Positions 25,271 to 37,840 of a DNA stretch of 64,000 bases are shown here, in pieces. The stretch is taken from positions 1 to 64,000 of the forward strand of contig CAAHFI011993754.1 of assembly GCA_900893395.1 (NCBI GenBank). The letters are read 5' to 3'. The notes below the pieces were generated by a model. It was not told the DNA's origin, made no database searches, and saw only the letters and a list, made by a program, of their open reading frames with translations. Position 1 is the first letter of the stretch, and each line of letters starts with the position of its first letter. This DNA comes from Euglena gracilis (lineage: Eukaryota > Euglenozoa > Euglenophyceae > Euglenales > Euglenaceae). Made by a program: the position numbers and the translations under genes.

Positions 25271-28200
25271 GGGATTTTGTTATTTTGGGGCCCTCGAACA
25301 GTTGGGCAACAAAAGGGATTTGCCCCCGAATCAGTTGGGTTACACAAGGGATTTGCCCCCCAAAACGGGTGGGTAACACAAGGGATTTTGTTATTTTGGG
25401 GCCCTCGAACAGTTGGGCAACAAAAGGGATTTGCCCCCAATCAGTTGGGTTACACAAGGGATTTGCCCCAAAACGGGTGGGTAACACAAGGGATTTTGTT
25501 ATTTTGGGGCCCCGAACAGTTGGGCAACAAAAGGGATTTGCCCCCAATCAGTTGGGTACACAAGGGATTTGCCCCAAAACGGGTGGGTAACACAAGGGAT
25601 TTTGTTATTTTGGGGCCCTCGAACAGTTGGGCAACAAAAGGGATTTGCCCCCCAAATCAGTTGGGTTACACAAGGGATTTGCCCCAAAACGGTGGGTAAC
25701 ACAAGGGATTTTGTTATTTTGGGGCCCTCGAACAGTTGGGCAACAAAAGGGATTTGCCCCCCAAAACGGGTGGGTAACACAAGGGATTTTGTTATTTTGG
25801 GGCCCTCGAACAGTTGGGCAACAAAAGGGATTTGCCCCCAACATCAGTTGGGTTACACAAGGGATTTGCCCCCCAAACGGGTGGGTAACACAAGGGATTT
25901 TGTTATTTTGGGGCCCTCGAACAGTTGGGCAACAAAAGGGATTTGCCCCCAAAGTTGGGTTACACAAGGGATTTGCCCCCCAAAACGGGTGGGTAACACA
26001 AGGATTTTGTTATTTTGGGGCCCTCGAACAGTTGGGCAACAAAAGGGATTTGCCCCCCAAAGTTGGGTTACACAAGGGATTTGCCCCCAAACGGTTGGGT
26101 AACACAAGGGATTTTGTTATTTTGGGGCCCCGAACAGTTGGGCACAAAGGGATTTGCCCCCCAAAACGGGTGGGTAACACAAGGATTTTGTTATTTTGGG
26201 GCCCTCGAACAGTTGGGCAACAAAAGGGATTTGCCCCCAATCGTTGGGTTACACAAGGGATTTGCCCCCAAAACGGGTGGTAACACAAGGGATTTTGTTA
26301 TTTTGGGGCCCTCGAACAGTTGGGCAACAAAAGGGATTTGCCCCCAAAACGGGTGGGTAACACAAGGGATTTTGTTATTTGGGGCCCTCGAACAGTTGGG
26401 CAACAAAAGGGATTTGCCCCAAATCAGTTGGGTTACACAAGGATTTGCCCCCAAAACGGGTGGGTAACACAAGGGATTTTGTTATTTTGGGGCCCTCGAA
26501 CAGTTGGGCAACAAAAGGGATTTGCCCCCAAAAGTTGGGTTCACAAGGGATTTGCCCCCAAAACGGGTGGGTAACAAAGGGATTTTGTTATTTTGGGGCC
26601 TCGAACAGTTGGGCAACAAAAGGGATTTGCCCCAAATCAGTTGGGTTACACAAGGGATTTGCCCCCCAAAACGGGTGGGTAACACAAGGGATTTTGTTAT
26701 TTTGGGGCCTCGAACAGTTGGGCAACAAAAGGGATTTGCCCCCCAAATCAGTTGGGTTACACAAGGGATTTGCCCCCAAACGGGTGGGTAACACAAGGGA
26801 TTTTGTTATTTAGGGGCCCTCGAACAGTTGGGCAACAAAAGGGATTTGCCCCCCAAACGGGTGGGTAACACAAGGGATTTTGTTATTTTGGGGCCTCGAA
26901 CAGTTGGGCAACAAAAGGGATTTGCCCCCAATCAGTTGGGTTACACAAGGGATTTGCCCCCAAACGGGTGGGTAACACAAGGGATTTTGTTATTTTGGGC
27001 CCTCGAACAGTTGGGCAACAAAGGGATTTGCCCCCCAAATCAGTTGGGTTACACAAGGGATTTGCCCCCAAAAGGGTGGGTAACACAAGGATTTTGTTAT
27101 TTTGGGGCCCTCGAACAGTTGGGCAACAAAAGGGATTTGCCCCCAAATCAGTTGGGTTCACAAGGGATTTGCCCCCAAAACGGGTGGGTAACACAAGGGA
27201 TTTTGTTATTTGGGCCCTCGAACAGTTGGGCAACAAAAGGGATTTGCCCCCCAAACGGGTGGGTAACACAAGGGATTTTGTTATTTTGGGGCCCTCGAAC
27301 AGTTGGGCAACAAAAGGGATTTGCCCCCAAATCAGTTGGTTACACAAGGGATTTGCCCCCCAAAACGGTGGGTAACACAAGGGATTTTGTTATTTTGGGG
27401 CCCTCGAACAGTTGGGCAAACAAAGGGATTTGCCCCCAAAACGGGTGGGTAACACAAGGGATTTTGTTATTTGGGGCCCTCGAACAGTTGGGCAACAAAA
27501 GGGATTTGCCCCCAAATCAGTTGGGTTACACAAGGGATTTGCCCCCCAAAACGGGTGGGTAACACAAGGGATTTGTTATTTTGGGGCCCTCGAACAGTTG
27601 GGCAACAAAAGGGATTTGCCCCCAAAACGGGTGGTTACACAAGGGATTTGCCCCCAAACGGGTGGGTAACACAAGGATTTGTATTTGGGGCCCTCGAACA
27701 GTTGGGCAACAAAAGGGATTTGCCCCCAAACGGTGGGGTAACAAGGGATTTTGTTATTTTGGGGCCCTCGAACAGTTGGGCAACAAAAGGGATTTGCCCC
27801 CAAAACGGTGGGTAACACAAGGGATTTTGTTATTTTGGGGCCTCGAACAGTTGGGCACAAAGGGATTTGCCCCCCAATCAGTTGGGTTACACAAGGGATT
27901 TGCCCCCCAAAACGGGTGGGTAACACAAGGGATTTTGTTATTTTGGGGCCCTCGAACAGTTGGGCAACAAAAGGGATTTGCCCCCCAATCAGTTGGGTTA
28001 CACAAGGATTTGCCCCCCAAAACGGTGGGTAACACAAGGGATTTGTTATTTTGGGGCCCTCGAACAGTTGGGCAACAAAAGGGATTTGCCCCCAAAGGGT
28101 GGGTTACACAAGGGATTTGCCCCCAAAACGGGTGGGTAACACAAGGGATTTTGTTATTTTGGGGCCCTCGAACAGTTGGGCAACAAAAGGGATTTGCCCC

Positions 28201-28556
28201 CAATCAGTTGGGTTACACAAGGATTTGCCCCCCAAAACGGGTGGGTAACACAAGGGATTTTGTTATTTTGGGGCCCTCGAACAGTTGGCAACAAAAGGGA
28301 TTTGCCCCCATCAGTTGGGTTACACAAGGGATTTCCCCCAAAACGGTGGGTAACACAAGGATTTTGTTATTTGGGGCCCGAACAGTTGGGCAACAAAAGG
28401 GATTTGCCCCCCAATCAGTTGGGTTACACAAGGGATTTGCCCCCCAAAACGGGTGGGTAACACAAGGGATTTTGTTATTTTGGGGCCCCTCGAACAGTTG
28501 GGCAACAAAAGGGATTTGCCCCCAAATCAGTTGGGTTACACAAGGGATTTGCCCCC

Positions 28557-28778
28557 AAAACGGGTGGGTAACACAAGGGATTTTGTTATTTAGGGGCCCT
28601 CGAACAGTTGGGCAACAAAAGGGATTTGCCCCCAAATCAGTTGGGTTACACAAGGGATTTGCCCCCCAAAACGGGTGGGTAACACAAGGGATTTTGTTAT
28701 TTAGGGGCCCTGGAACAGTTGGGCAACAAAGGGATTTGCCCCCCAAATCAGTTGGGTTACACAAGGGATTTGCCCCCC
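28557..28778 (+). repeat. Tandem pair of 111-bp units sharing TTTAGGGG
   Basis: Units 28557-28667 and 28668-28778 both carry T-to-A at the end of the a tail (TTTAGGGGCCC, the A at 28592 and 28703) and the same AAATCAG c type. The change is rare, with about 12 copies in the window, so two in adjacent, equal-length units point to a recent single-unit duplication. The second has an extra difference, CCTGGAACAG. Confidence 0.78.
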
Positions 28779-29520
28779 AAAACGGGTGGGTAACACAAGG
28801 GATTTGTTATTTTGGGGCCCTCGAACAGTTGGGCAACAAAAGGGATTTGCCCCCAAATCAGTTGGGTTACACAAGGGATTTGCCCCCCAAAACCGGTGGG
28901 TAACACACAGGATTTTGTTATTTGGGCCTCGAACAGTTGGGCAACAAAAGGGATTTGCCCCCCAAGGGTGGGTTACACAAGGGATTTGCCCCCCAAAACG
29001 GGTGGGTAACCAAGGATTTTGTATTTTGGGGCCCTCGAACAGTTGGGCAACAAAAGGATTTGCCCCCAATCAGTGGGTTACACAAGGGATTTGCCCCCAA
29101 AACGGGTGGGTAACACAAGGGATTTTGTTATTTTGGGGCCCTCGAACAGTTGGCAACAAAAGGGATTTGCCCCCATCAGTTGGGTACACAAGGTTCCCCC
29201 AAAACGTGGTAACACAAGGGATTTGTTTATTTGGGGCCCTCGAACAGTTGGGCAACAAAAGGGATTTGCCCCCAAATCAGTTGGGTTACACAAGGATTTG
29301 CCCCCCAAAACGGGTGGGTAACACAAGGATTTGTTATTTTGGGGCCCTCGCAGTTGGGCAACAAAAGGGATTTGCCCCCCAAAAGTGGGTTACACAAGGG
29401 ATTTGCCCCCAAAACGGGTGGGTAACACAAGGGATTTTGTTATTTTGGGGCCCCGAACAGTTGGGCAACAAAGGGATTTGCCCCCCAGATCAGTTGGGTT
29501 ACACAAGGGATTTGCCCCCC

Positions 29521-29590
29521 AAACGGGTGGGGCCTCGAACAGTGGGCAACAAAAGGGATTTGCCCCCAACGTGGGTTAACAGGATTTGCC
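29521..29590 (+). repeat. Collapsed a module followed by a short c
   Basis: AAACGGGTGGGGCCTCGAACAG joins the first G-runs of a directly to the GGGGCC at its end, losing about 28 bp. The next c reads AACGTGGGTTAACAGGATTTG. GGG lies at both ends of the lost piece, so exchange between G-runs is likely. Confidence 0.78.
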
Positions 29591-30550
29591 CCCAAAACGG
29601 GTGGGTAACACAAGGGATTTTGTTATTTTGGGGCCCTCGAACAGTTGGGCAAAAAGGGATTTGCCCCCAATCAGTTGGGACAACAAGGGATTTGCCCCCA
29701 AAACGGGTGGGTAACACAAGGGATTTTGTTATTTTTGGGGCCTCGAACAGTTGGGCAACAAAAAGGGATTTGCCCCCCAAAGTTGGGTTACACAAGGGAT
29801 TTGCCCCCAAAACGGGTGGGTAACACAAGGGATTTTGTTATTTTTGGGCCCTCGAACAGTTGGGCAACAAAAGGGATTTGCCCCCCAATCAGTGGGTTAC
29901 ACAAGGGATTTGCCCCCAAAACGGGTGGGTAACACAAGGGATTTTGTTATTTTGGGGCCCCCGAACAGTTGGGCAACAAAAGGATTTGCCCCCAGATCAG
30001 TTGGGAAACAAGGGATTTGCCCCCAAAACGGGTGGGTAACACAAGGGATTTTGTTATTTTGGGGCCCTCGAACAGTTGGGCAACAAAAGGGATTTGCCCC
30101 CCAAATCAGTTGGGTTACACAAGGGATTTGCCCCCCAAAACGGGTGGGTAACACAAGGGATTTTGTTATTTTGGGGCCCCGACAGTTGGGCAACAAAAGG
30201 GATTTGCCCCCAGATCAGTTGCACAGGGATTTGCCCCCAAAACGGTGGGCAACACAAGGGATTTTGTTATTTTTGGCCCCGAACAGTTGGGCAACAAAGG
30301 GATTTGCCCCCCAAAAACGGGTGGGTTACACAAGGGATTTGCCCCCAAAACGGTGTGGGTAACAAAAGGGATTTTGTTATTTTGGGGCCCTCGAACAGTT
30401 GGCAACAAAAGGGGATTTGCCCCCAAAGTGGGTTACACAAGGGATTTGCCCCCAAACGGGTGGGTAACACAAGGGATTTTGTTATTTTGGGGCCCCCGAA
30501 CAGTTGGGCAACAAAAGGGATTTGCCCCCCAGATCAGTTGGGAAACAAGG

Positions 30551-30580
30551 GATTTGCCCCCAAAAGGGTGGGCCCTCGAA
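30551..30580 (+). repeat. Collapsed a module (second case)
   Basis: AAAAGGGTGGGCCCTCGAAC is read. As at 29521, GGGTGGG is joined to GGGCCC with the middle lost, but the exact join differs, so this is probably an independent event. Confidence 0.78.
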
Positions 30581-31690
30581 CAGTTGGGCAACAAAAGGGA
30601 ATTTGCCCCCCAAAGGCTGGGTTACACAAGGGATTTGCCCCCCAAAACGGGTGGGTAAACACAAGGGATTTTGTTATTTTGGGGCCCTCGAACAGTTGGG
30701 CAACAAAAGGGATTTGCCCCCCAGATCATTGGGAAAAGGGATTTGCCCCCAAAACGGGTGGGTAACACAAGGATTTTTGTTATTTTGGGGCCCTCGAACA
30801 GTTGGGCAAAAAGGGATTTGCCCCCTCAACGGCTGGGTTACACAAGGGATTTGCCCCCCAAAGCGGGTGGGTAACACAAGGATTTTGTTATTTTGGGGCC
30901 CTCGAACAGTTGGGCAAAACAAAAGGGGATTTGCCCCCAGATCGTTGGGTAACAAGGGATTTGCCCCCCAAAACGGGTGGTAACACAAGGGATTTTGTGT
31001 TATTTTGGGGCCCCCGAACAGTTGGGCAACAAAAGGGATTTGCCCCCCAAAAGTTGGGTTACACAAGGGATTTGCCCCCAAAACGGGTGGGTAACACAAG
31101 GGATTTTGTTATTTTGGGGCCCCGAACAGTTGGGCAACAAAAGGGATTTGCCCCCAGATCAGTTGGGTTACACAAGGGATTTGCCCCCCAAAACGGGTGG
31201 GTAACACAAGGGATTTTGTATTTTGGGGCCCTCGAACAGTTGGGCAACAAAAAGGATTTGCCCCCAGAACAGTTGGGAACAAAAGGGATTTGCCCCCAAA
31301 ACGGGTGGGTAACACAAGGGATTTGTTATTTTGGGGCCCCGAACAGTTGGGCACAAAAGGGATTTGCCCCCCAATCAGTGGGTTACAAGGGATTTGCCCC
31401 AAAACGGGTGGGTAACACAAGGGATTTTGTTATTTTGGGGCCCTCGAACAGTTGGGCAACAAAAGGGATTTGCCCCCCAGATCAGTTGGGAACAAGGGAT
31501 TTGCCCCCCAAAACGGGTGGGTAACACAAGGATTTTGTTATTTTGGGGCCCCGAACAGTTGGGCAACAAAAGGGATTTGCCCCCCAAAGTGGTTACACAA
31601 GGGATTTGCCCCCCAAAACGGGTGGGTAACACAAGGGATTTTGTTATTTTGGGGCCCTCGAACAGTTGGGCAACAAAAGGGATTTGCCCC

Positions 31691-31735
31691 CAATCAGTTG
31701 GGAAACAAGGGATTTAACACACAGGGATTTGCCCC
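31691..31735 (+). repeat. c module with a second partial copy
   Basis: AATCAGTTGGGAAACAAGGG is followed by ATTTAACACACAGGGATTTG before the C-run. An extra ACACA(A)GGGATTT segment of about 15 bp is inserted, as from slippage between two GGGATTT copies. Confidence 0.7.
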
Positions 31736-33983
31736 CCAAAACGGGTGGGTAACACAAGGGATTTTGTTATTTTGGGGCCTCGAACAGTTGGGCAACAAAA
31801 GGGATTTGCCCCCCAGATCAGTTGGGTTACAAAAAAGGGATTTGCCCCCCAAAACGGGTGGGTAACACAAGGGATTTTGTTATTTTGGGGCCCTCGAACA
31901 GTTGGGCAACAAAAGGGATTTGCCCCCCAGATCAGTTGGGTTACACAAGGGATTTGCCCCCAAAACGGGTGGGTAACACAAGGGATTTTGTTATTTTGGG
32001 GCCCCGAACAGTTGGGCAACAAAAGGGATTTGCCCCCCAAAGTTGGTACACAAAGGATTTGCCCCCAAAACGGGTGGGTAACACAAGGGATTTTGTTATT
32101 TTGGGGCCCTCGAACAGTTGGGCAACAAAAGGGATTTGCCCCCCAATCAGTTGGGTTACACAAGGGATTTGCCCCCAAAACGGGTGGGTAACACAAGGGA
32201 TTTTGTTATTTTGGGCCCTCGAACAGTTGGGCAACAAAAGGGATTTGCCCCCCAGATCAGTTGGGTTACACAAGGGATTTGCCCCCAAAACGGGTGGGTA
32301 ACACAAGGGATTTTGTTATTTTGGGGCCCTCGAACAGTTGGGCAACAAAAGGGATTTGCCCCCCAATCAGTTGGGTTACACAAGGGATTTGCCCCCAAAA
32401 CGGGTGGGTAACACAAGGGATTTTGTTATTTTGGGGCCCTCGAACAGTTGGGCAACAAAAGGGATTTGCCCCCAAAGTTGGGTTACACAAGGGATTTGCC
32501 CCCAAAACGGGTGGGTAACACAAGGGATTTTGTTATTTTGGGGCCCTCGAACAGTTGGGCAACAAAAGGGATTTGCCCCCCAGATCAGTTGGGCACAAGG
32601 GATTTGCCCCCAAAACGGGTGGGTAACACAAGGGATTTTGTTATTTTGGGGCCCTCGAACAGTTGGGCAACAAAAGGGATTTGCCCCCCAATCAGTTGGG
32701 ACACAAGGGATTTGCCCCCAAAACGGGTGGGTAACACAAGGGATTTTGTTATTTTGGGGCCCTCGAACAGTTGGGCAACAAAAGGGATTTGCCCCCCAAA
32801 GTTGGGTTAACAAGGGATTTGCCCCCCAAAACGGGTGGGTAACACAAGGGATTTTGTTATTTTGGGGCCCTCGAACAGTTGGGCAACAAAAGGGATTTGC
32901 CCCCCAGAATCAGTTGGGCACAAGGGATTTGCCCCCCAAAACGGGTGGGTAACACAAGGGATTTTGTTATTTTGGGGCCCTCGAACAGTTGGGCAACAAA
33001 AGGGATTTGCCCCCAAAGTTGGGTTACACAAGGGATTTGCCCCCAAAACGGGTGGGTAACACAAGGGATTTTGTTATTTTGGGGCCCTCGAACAGTTGGG
33101 CAACAAAAGGGATTTGCCCCCCAAAACAGTGGGTAACACAAGGGATTTGTTATTTTGGGGCCCTCGAACAGTTGGGCAACAAAAGGGATTTGCCCCCATT
33201 GGGTTACACAAGGGATTTGCCCCCCAAAACGGGTGGGTAACACAAGGGATTTTGTTATTTTGGGGCCCTCGAACAGTTGGGCAACAAAAGGGATTTGCCC
33301 CCCAATCAGTTGGGTTACACAAGGGATTTGCCCCCCAAAACGGGTGGGTAACACAAGGGATTTTGTTATTTTGGGGCCCTCGAACAGTTGGGCAACAAAA
33401 GGGATTTGCCCCCAAAACGTGGGTTACACAAGGGATTTGCCCCCAAAACGGGTGGGTAACACAAGGGATTTTGTTATTTTGGGGCCCTCGAACAGTTGGG
33501 CAACAAAAGGGATTTGCCCCCAATCAGTTGGGTTACACAAGGGATTTGCCCCCAAAACGGGTGGGTAACACAAGGGATTTTGTTATTTTGGGGCCCTCGA
33601 ACAGTTGGGCAACAAAAGGGATTTGCCCCCCAAAGTTGGGTTACACAAGGGATTTGCCCCCAAAACGGGTGGGTAACACAAGGGATTTTGTTATTTTGGG
33701 GCCCTCGAACAGTTGGGCAACAAAAGGGATTTGCCCCCAATCAGTTGGGTTACAAAGGGATTTGCCCCCAAAACGGGTGGGTAACACAAGGGATTTTGTT
33801 ATTTTGGGGCCCTCGAACAGTTGGGCAACAAAAGGGATTTGCCCCCAAAGTGGGTTACACAAGGGATTTGCCCCCAAAACGGGTGGGTAACACAAGGGAT
33901 TTTGTTATTTTGGGGCCCTCGAACAGTTGGGCAACAAAAGGGATTTGCCCCCCAAAGTTGGGTTACACAAGGGATTTGCCCCC

Positions 33984-34093
33984 AAAACGGGTGGGTAACA
34001 CAAGGGATTTTGTTATTTTGGGGCCCTCGAACAGTTGGGCAACAAAAGGGATTTGCCCCCCAATCAGTTGGGTTACACAAGGGATTTGCCCCC
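33984..34093 (+). repeat. Typical long unit, 110 bp
   Basis: This is the most common long form: b ends in six Cs, c starts AATCAGTTGGG and ends in five Cs. It is followed at 34094 by a 108-bp unit whose c starts AAAGTTGGG. The two forms recur side by side through 32.6-37.6 kb. Confidence 0.92.
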
Positions 34094-34634
34094 AAAACGG
34101 GTGGGTAACACAAGGGATTTTGTTATTTTGGGGCCCTCGAACAGTTGGGCAACAAAAGGGATTTGCCCCCAAAGTTGGGTTACACAAGGGATTTGCCCCC
34201 CAAAACGGGTGGGTAACACAAGGGATTTTGTTATTTTGGGGCCCTCGAACAGTTGGGCAACAAAAGGGATTTGCCCCCCAATCAGTTGGGCACAAGGGAT
34301 TTGCCCCCAAAACGGGTGGGTAACACAAGGGATTTTGTTATTTTGGGGCCCTCGAACAGTTGGGCAACAAAAGGGATTTGCCCCCAATCAGTTGGGTTAC
34401 ACAAGGGATTTGCCCCCAAAACGGGTGGGTAACACAAGGGATTTTGTTATTTTGGGGCCCTCGAACAGTTGGGCAACAAAAGGGATTTGCCCCCCAAAGT
34501 TGGGTTACACAAGGGATTTGCCCCCAAAACGGGTGGGTAACACAAGGGATTTTGTTATTTTGGGGCCCTCGAACAGTTGGGCAACAAAAGGGATTTGCCC
34601 CCCAATCAGTTGGGTTAACAAGGGATTTGCCCCC

Positions 34635-34650
34635 AAAACGGGTTTTGGGG
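34635..34650 (+). repeat. Module a with 24-bp internal deletion, copy 1
   Basis: AAAACGGG is joined directly to TTTTGGGG; the 24 bp between them (second G-run, CACAAGGG segment and start of tail) are missing. The preceding c is AATCAG type and the following c is AAAGTTGGG type, as in copies 2 and 3. Confidence 0.9.
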
Positions 34651-36564
34651 CCCTCGAACAGTTGGGCAACAAAAGGGATTTGCCCCCCAAAGTTGGGTTA
34701 CACAAGGGATTTGCCCCCAAAACGGGTGGGTAACACAAGGGATTTTGTTATTTTGGGGCCCTCGAACAGTTGGGCAACAAAAGGGATTTGCCCCCAATCA
34801 GTTGGGTTACACAAGGGATTTGCCCCCCAAAACGGGTGGGTAACACAAGGGATTTTGTTATTTTGGGGCCCTCGAACAGTTGGGCAACAAAAGGGATTTG
34901 CCCCCAATCAGTTGGGTTACACAAGGGATTTGCCCCCCAAAACGGGTGGGTAACACAAGGGATTTTGTTATTTTGGGGCCCTCGAACAGTTGGGCAACAA
35001 AAGGGATTTGCCCCCAAATCAGTTGGGTTAACAAGGGATTTGCCCCCAAAACGGGTGGGTAACACAAGGGATTTTGTTATTTTGGGGCCCTCGAACAGTT
35101 GGGCAACAAAAGGGATTTGCCCCCAATCAGTTGGGTTACACAAGGGATTTGCCCCCAAAACGGGTGGGTAACACAAGGGATTTTGTTATTTTGGGGCCCT
35201 CGAACAGTTGGGCAACAAAAGGGATTTGCCCCCCAAATCAGTTGGGTTACACAAGGGATTTGCCCCCCAAAACGGGTGGGTAACACAAGGGATTTTGTTA
35301 TTTTGGGGCCCTCGAACAGTTGGGCAACAAAAGGGATTTGCCCCCAAATCAGTTGGGAACAAGGGATTTGCCCCCAAAACGGGTGGGTAACACAAGGGAT
35401 TTTGTTATTTTGGGGCCCTCGAACAGTTGGGCAACAAAAGGGATTTGCCCCCAAAGTTGGGTTACACAAGGGATTTGCCCCCAAAACGGGTGGGTAACAC
35501 AAGGGATTTTGTTATTTTGGGGCCCTCGAACAGTTGGGCAACAAAAGGGATTTGCCCCCCAATCAGTTGGGTTACACAAGGGATTTGCCCCCAAAACGGG
35601 TGGGTAACACAAGGGATTTTGTTATTTTGGGGCCCTCGAACAGTTGGGCAACAAAAGGGATTTGCCCCCCAAAGTTGGGTTACACAAGGGATTTGCCCCC
35701 AAAACGGGTGGGTAACACAAGGGATTTTGTTATTTTGGGGCCCTCGAACAGTTGGGCAACAAAAGGGATTTGCCCCCCAATCAGTTGGGTTACACAAGGG
35801 ATTTGCCCCCCAAAACGGGTGGGTAACACAAGGGATTTTGTTATTTTGGGGCCCTCGAACAGTTGGGCAACAAAAGGGATTTGCCCCCCAATCAGTTGGG
35901 TAACAAGGGATTTGCCCCCAAACGGGTGGGTAACACAAGGGATTTTGTTATTTTGGGGCCCTCGAACAGTTGGGCAACAAAAGGGATTTGCCCCCCAAAG
36001 TTGGTTACACAAGGGATTTGCCCCCAAAACGGGTGGGTAACACAAGGGATTTTGTTATTTTGGGGCCCTCGAACAGTTGGGCAACAAAAGGGATTTGCCC
36101 CCAATCAGTGGGTTACACAAGGGATTTGCCCCCCAAAACGGGTGGGTAACACAAGGGATTTTGTTATTTTGGGGCCCTCGAACAGTTGGGCAACAAAAGG
36201 GATTTGCCCCCCAATCAGTTGGGTTACACAAGGGATTTGCCCCCAAAACGGGTGGGTAACACAAGGGATTTTGTTATTTTGGGGCCCTCGAACAGTTGGG
36301 CAACAAAAGGGATTTGCCCCCCAATCAGTTGGGTTACACAAGGGATTTGCCCCCCAAAACGGGTGGGTAACACAAGGGATTTTGTTATTTTGGGGCCCTC
36401 GAACAGTTGGGCAACAAAAGGGATTTGCCCCCCAAAGTTGGGTTACACAAGGGATTTGCCCCAAACGGGTGGTAACACAAGGGATTTTGTTATTTTGGGG
36501 CCCTCGAACAGTTGGGCAACAAAAGGGATTTGCCCCCAATCAGTTGGACAAGGGATTTGCCCCC

Positions 36565-36580
36565 AAAACGGGTTTTGGGG
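36565..36580 (+). repeat. Module a with 24-bp internal deletion, copy 2
   Basis: Same join as at 34635, with one more G before GCCC. The c before it is AATCAGTTGGACAAGGG and the one after it is AAAGTGGG. It lies 1,930 bp from copy 1. Confidence 0.9.
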
Positions 36581-36865
36581 GCCCTCGAACAGTTGGGCAA
36601 CAAAAGGGATTTGCCCCCAAAGTGGGTTACACAAGGGATTTGCCCCCAAAACGGGTGGGTAACACAAGGGATTTTGTTATTTTGGGGCCCTCGAACAGTT
36701 GGGCAACAAAAGGGATTTGCCCCCAATCAGTTGGGTTACAAGGGATTTGCCCCCCAAAACGGGTGGGTAACACAAGGGATTTTGTTATTTTGGGGCCCTC
36801 GAACAGTTGGGCAACAAAAGGGATTTGCCCCCAATCAGTTGGGTAACACAAGGGATTTGCCCCCC

Positions 36866-36881
36866 AAAACGGGTTTTGGGG
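36866..36881 (+). repeat. Module a with 24-bp internal deletion, copy 3
   Basis: Same join as copies 1 and 2, 301 bp after copy 2, and again preceded by AATCAG c and followed by AAAGTTGGG c. Identical break points and flanks show common descent rather than repeated deletion. Confidence 0.9.
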
Positions 36882-37823
36882 CCCTCGAACAGTTGGGCAA
36901 CAAAAGGGATTTGCCCCCCAAAGTTGGGTTACACAAGGATTTGCCCCCCAAAACGGGTGGGTAACACAAGGGATTTTGTTATTTTGGGGCCCTCGAACAG
37001 TTGGGCAACAAAAGGGATTTGCCCCCCAATCAGTTGGGTTACACAAGGGATTTGCCCCCCAAAACGGGTGGGTAACACAAGGGATTTTGTTATTTTGGGG
37101 CCCTCGAACAGTTGGGCAACAAAAGGGATTTGCCCCCCAATCAGTGGGTTACACAAGGGATTTGCCCCCAAAACGGGTGGGTAACACAAGGGATTTTGTT
37201 ATTTTGGGGCCCTCGAACAGTTGGGCAACAAAAGGGATTTGCCCCCCAAAACGGTGGGTTACACAAGGGATTTGCCCCCAAAACGGTGGGTAACACAAGG
37301 GATTTTGTTATTTTGGGGCCCTCGAACAGTTGGGCAACAAAAGGGATTTGCCCCCCAATCAGTTGGGAACAAAAGGGATTTGCCCCCCAAAACGGGTGGG
37401 TAACACAAGGGATTTTGTTATTTTGGGGCCCTCGAACAGTTGGGCAACAAAAGGGATTTGCCCCCAAAGTTGGGTTACACAAGGGATTTGCCCCCCAAAA
37501 CGGGTGGGTAACACAAGGGATTTTGTTATTTTGGGGCCCTCGAACAGTTGGGCAACAAAAGGGATTTGCCCCCCAGATCAGTTGGGTTACACAAGGGATT
37601 TGCCCCCAAAACGGGTGGGTAACACAAGGGATTTTGTTATTTTGGGGCCCTCGAACAGTTGGGCAACAAAAGGGATTTGCCCCCCAAAGTTGGGTTACAC
37701 AAGGGATTTGCCCCCCAAACGGGTGGGTAACACAAGGGATTTTGTTATTTTGGGGCCCTCGAACAGTTGGGCAACAAAAGGGATTTGCCCCCCAAAAGTT
37801 GGGTAACAAGGGATTTGCCCCCC

Positions 37824-37840
37824 AAAGGGGGGCCCCGAAC
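37824..37840 (+). repeat. Collapsed a module (third case)
   Basis: AAAGGGGGGCCCCGAAC is read after the C-run: the start of a is fused to its terminal GGGGCC. The class of event matches 29521 and 30551, but the join is different. Confidence 0.78.

Larger units (their letters stand above)
18917..29487 (+). repeat. GATC-free domain with AAATCAG or AATCAG c modules
   Basis: Reading every c module from the GATC at 18913 to the one at 29488, I found AATCAG, AAATCAG, CATCAG, or shortened AAAG and AACAG forms, and no AGATCAG. The TTACACAA middle is the rule here. Units around 20690-21150 are nearly identical to one another. Scattered degenerate units occur at 21.4, 23.2-23.8, 24.6 and 25.2 kb. Confidence 0.8.
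29488..32590 (+). repeat. GATC-bearing domain resembling the left end
   Basis: AGATCAG c modules return at 29488 after 10.5 kb without them. Also back are GGGAACAA or GGGAAACAAGGG c middles (near 30003, 30539, 31268, 31487 and 31700), GGCTGGG a starts (30607 and 30832), and GGGAATTTG in b (30597), which also occurs at 129-137 beside CGGCTGGG. These features are rare or absent between 7.3 and 29.5 kb. The block therefore looks like a copy or relative of the 1-7 kb block. Confidence 0.65.
32587..37575 (+). repeat. Long-unit domain with alternating AATCAG and AAAGTTGGG c modules
   Basis: Nearly every unit is long; average spacing at 32.1-33.0 kb is about 107 bp. c modules are either AATCAGTTGGG (110 bp) or shortened AAAGTTGGG (108 bp). 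The shortened form appears at about 32475, 32797, 33018, 33631, 33957, 34169, 34497, 34689, 35453, 35669, 36433, 36918, 37468 and 37687, frequently every second unit. I saw no GATC between 32583 and 37576. The pattern approaches a two-unit higher-order repeat of about 218 bp, but it is not strict. Confidence 0.75.
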
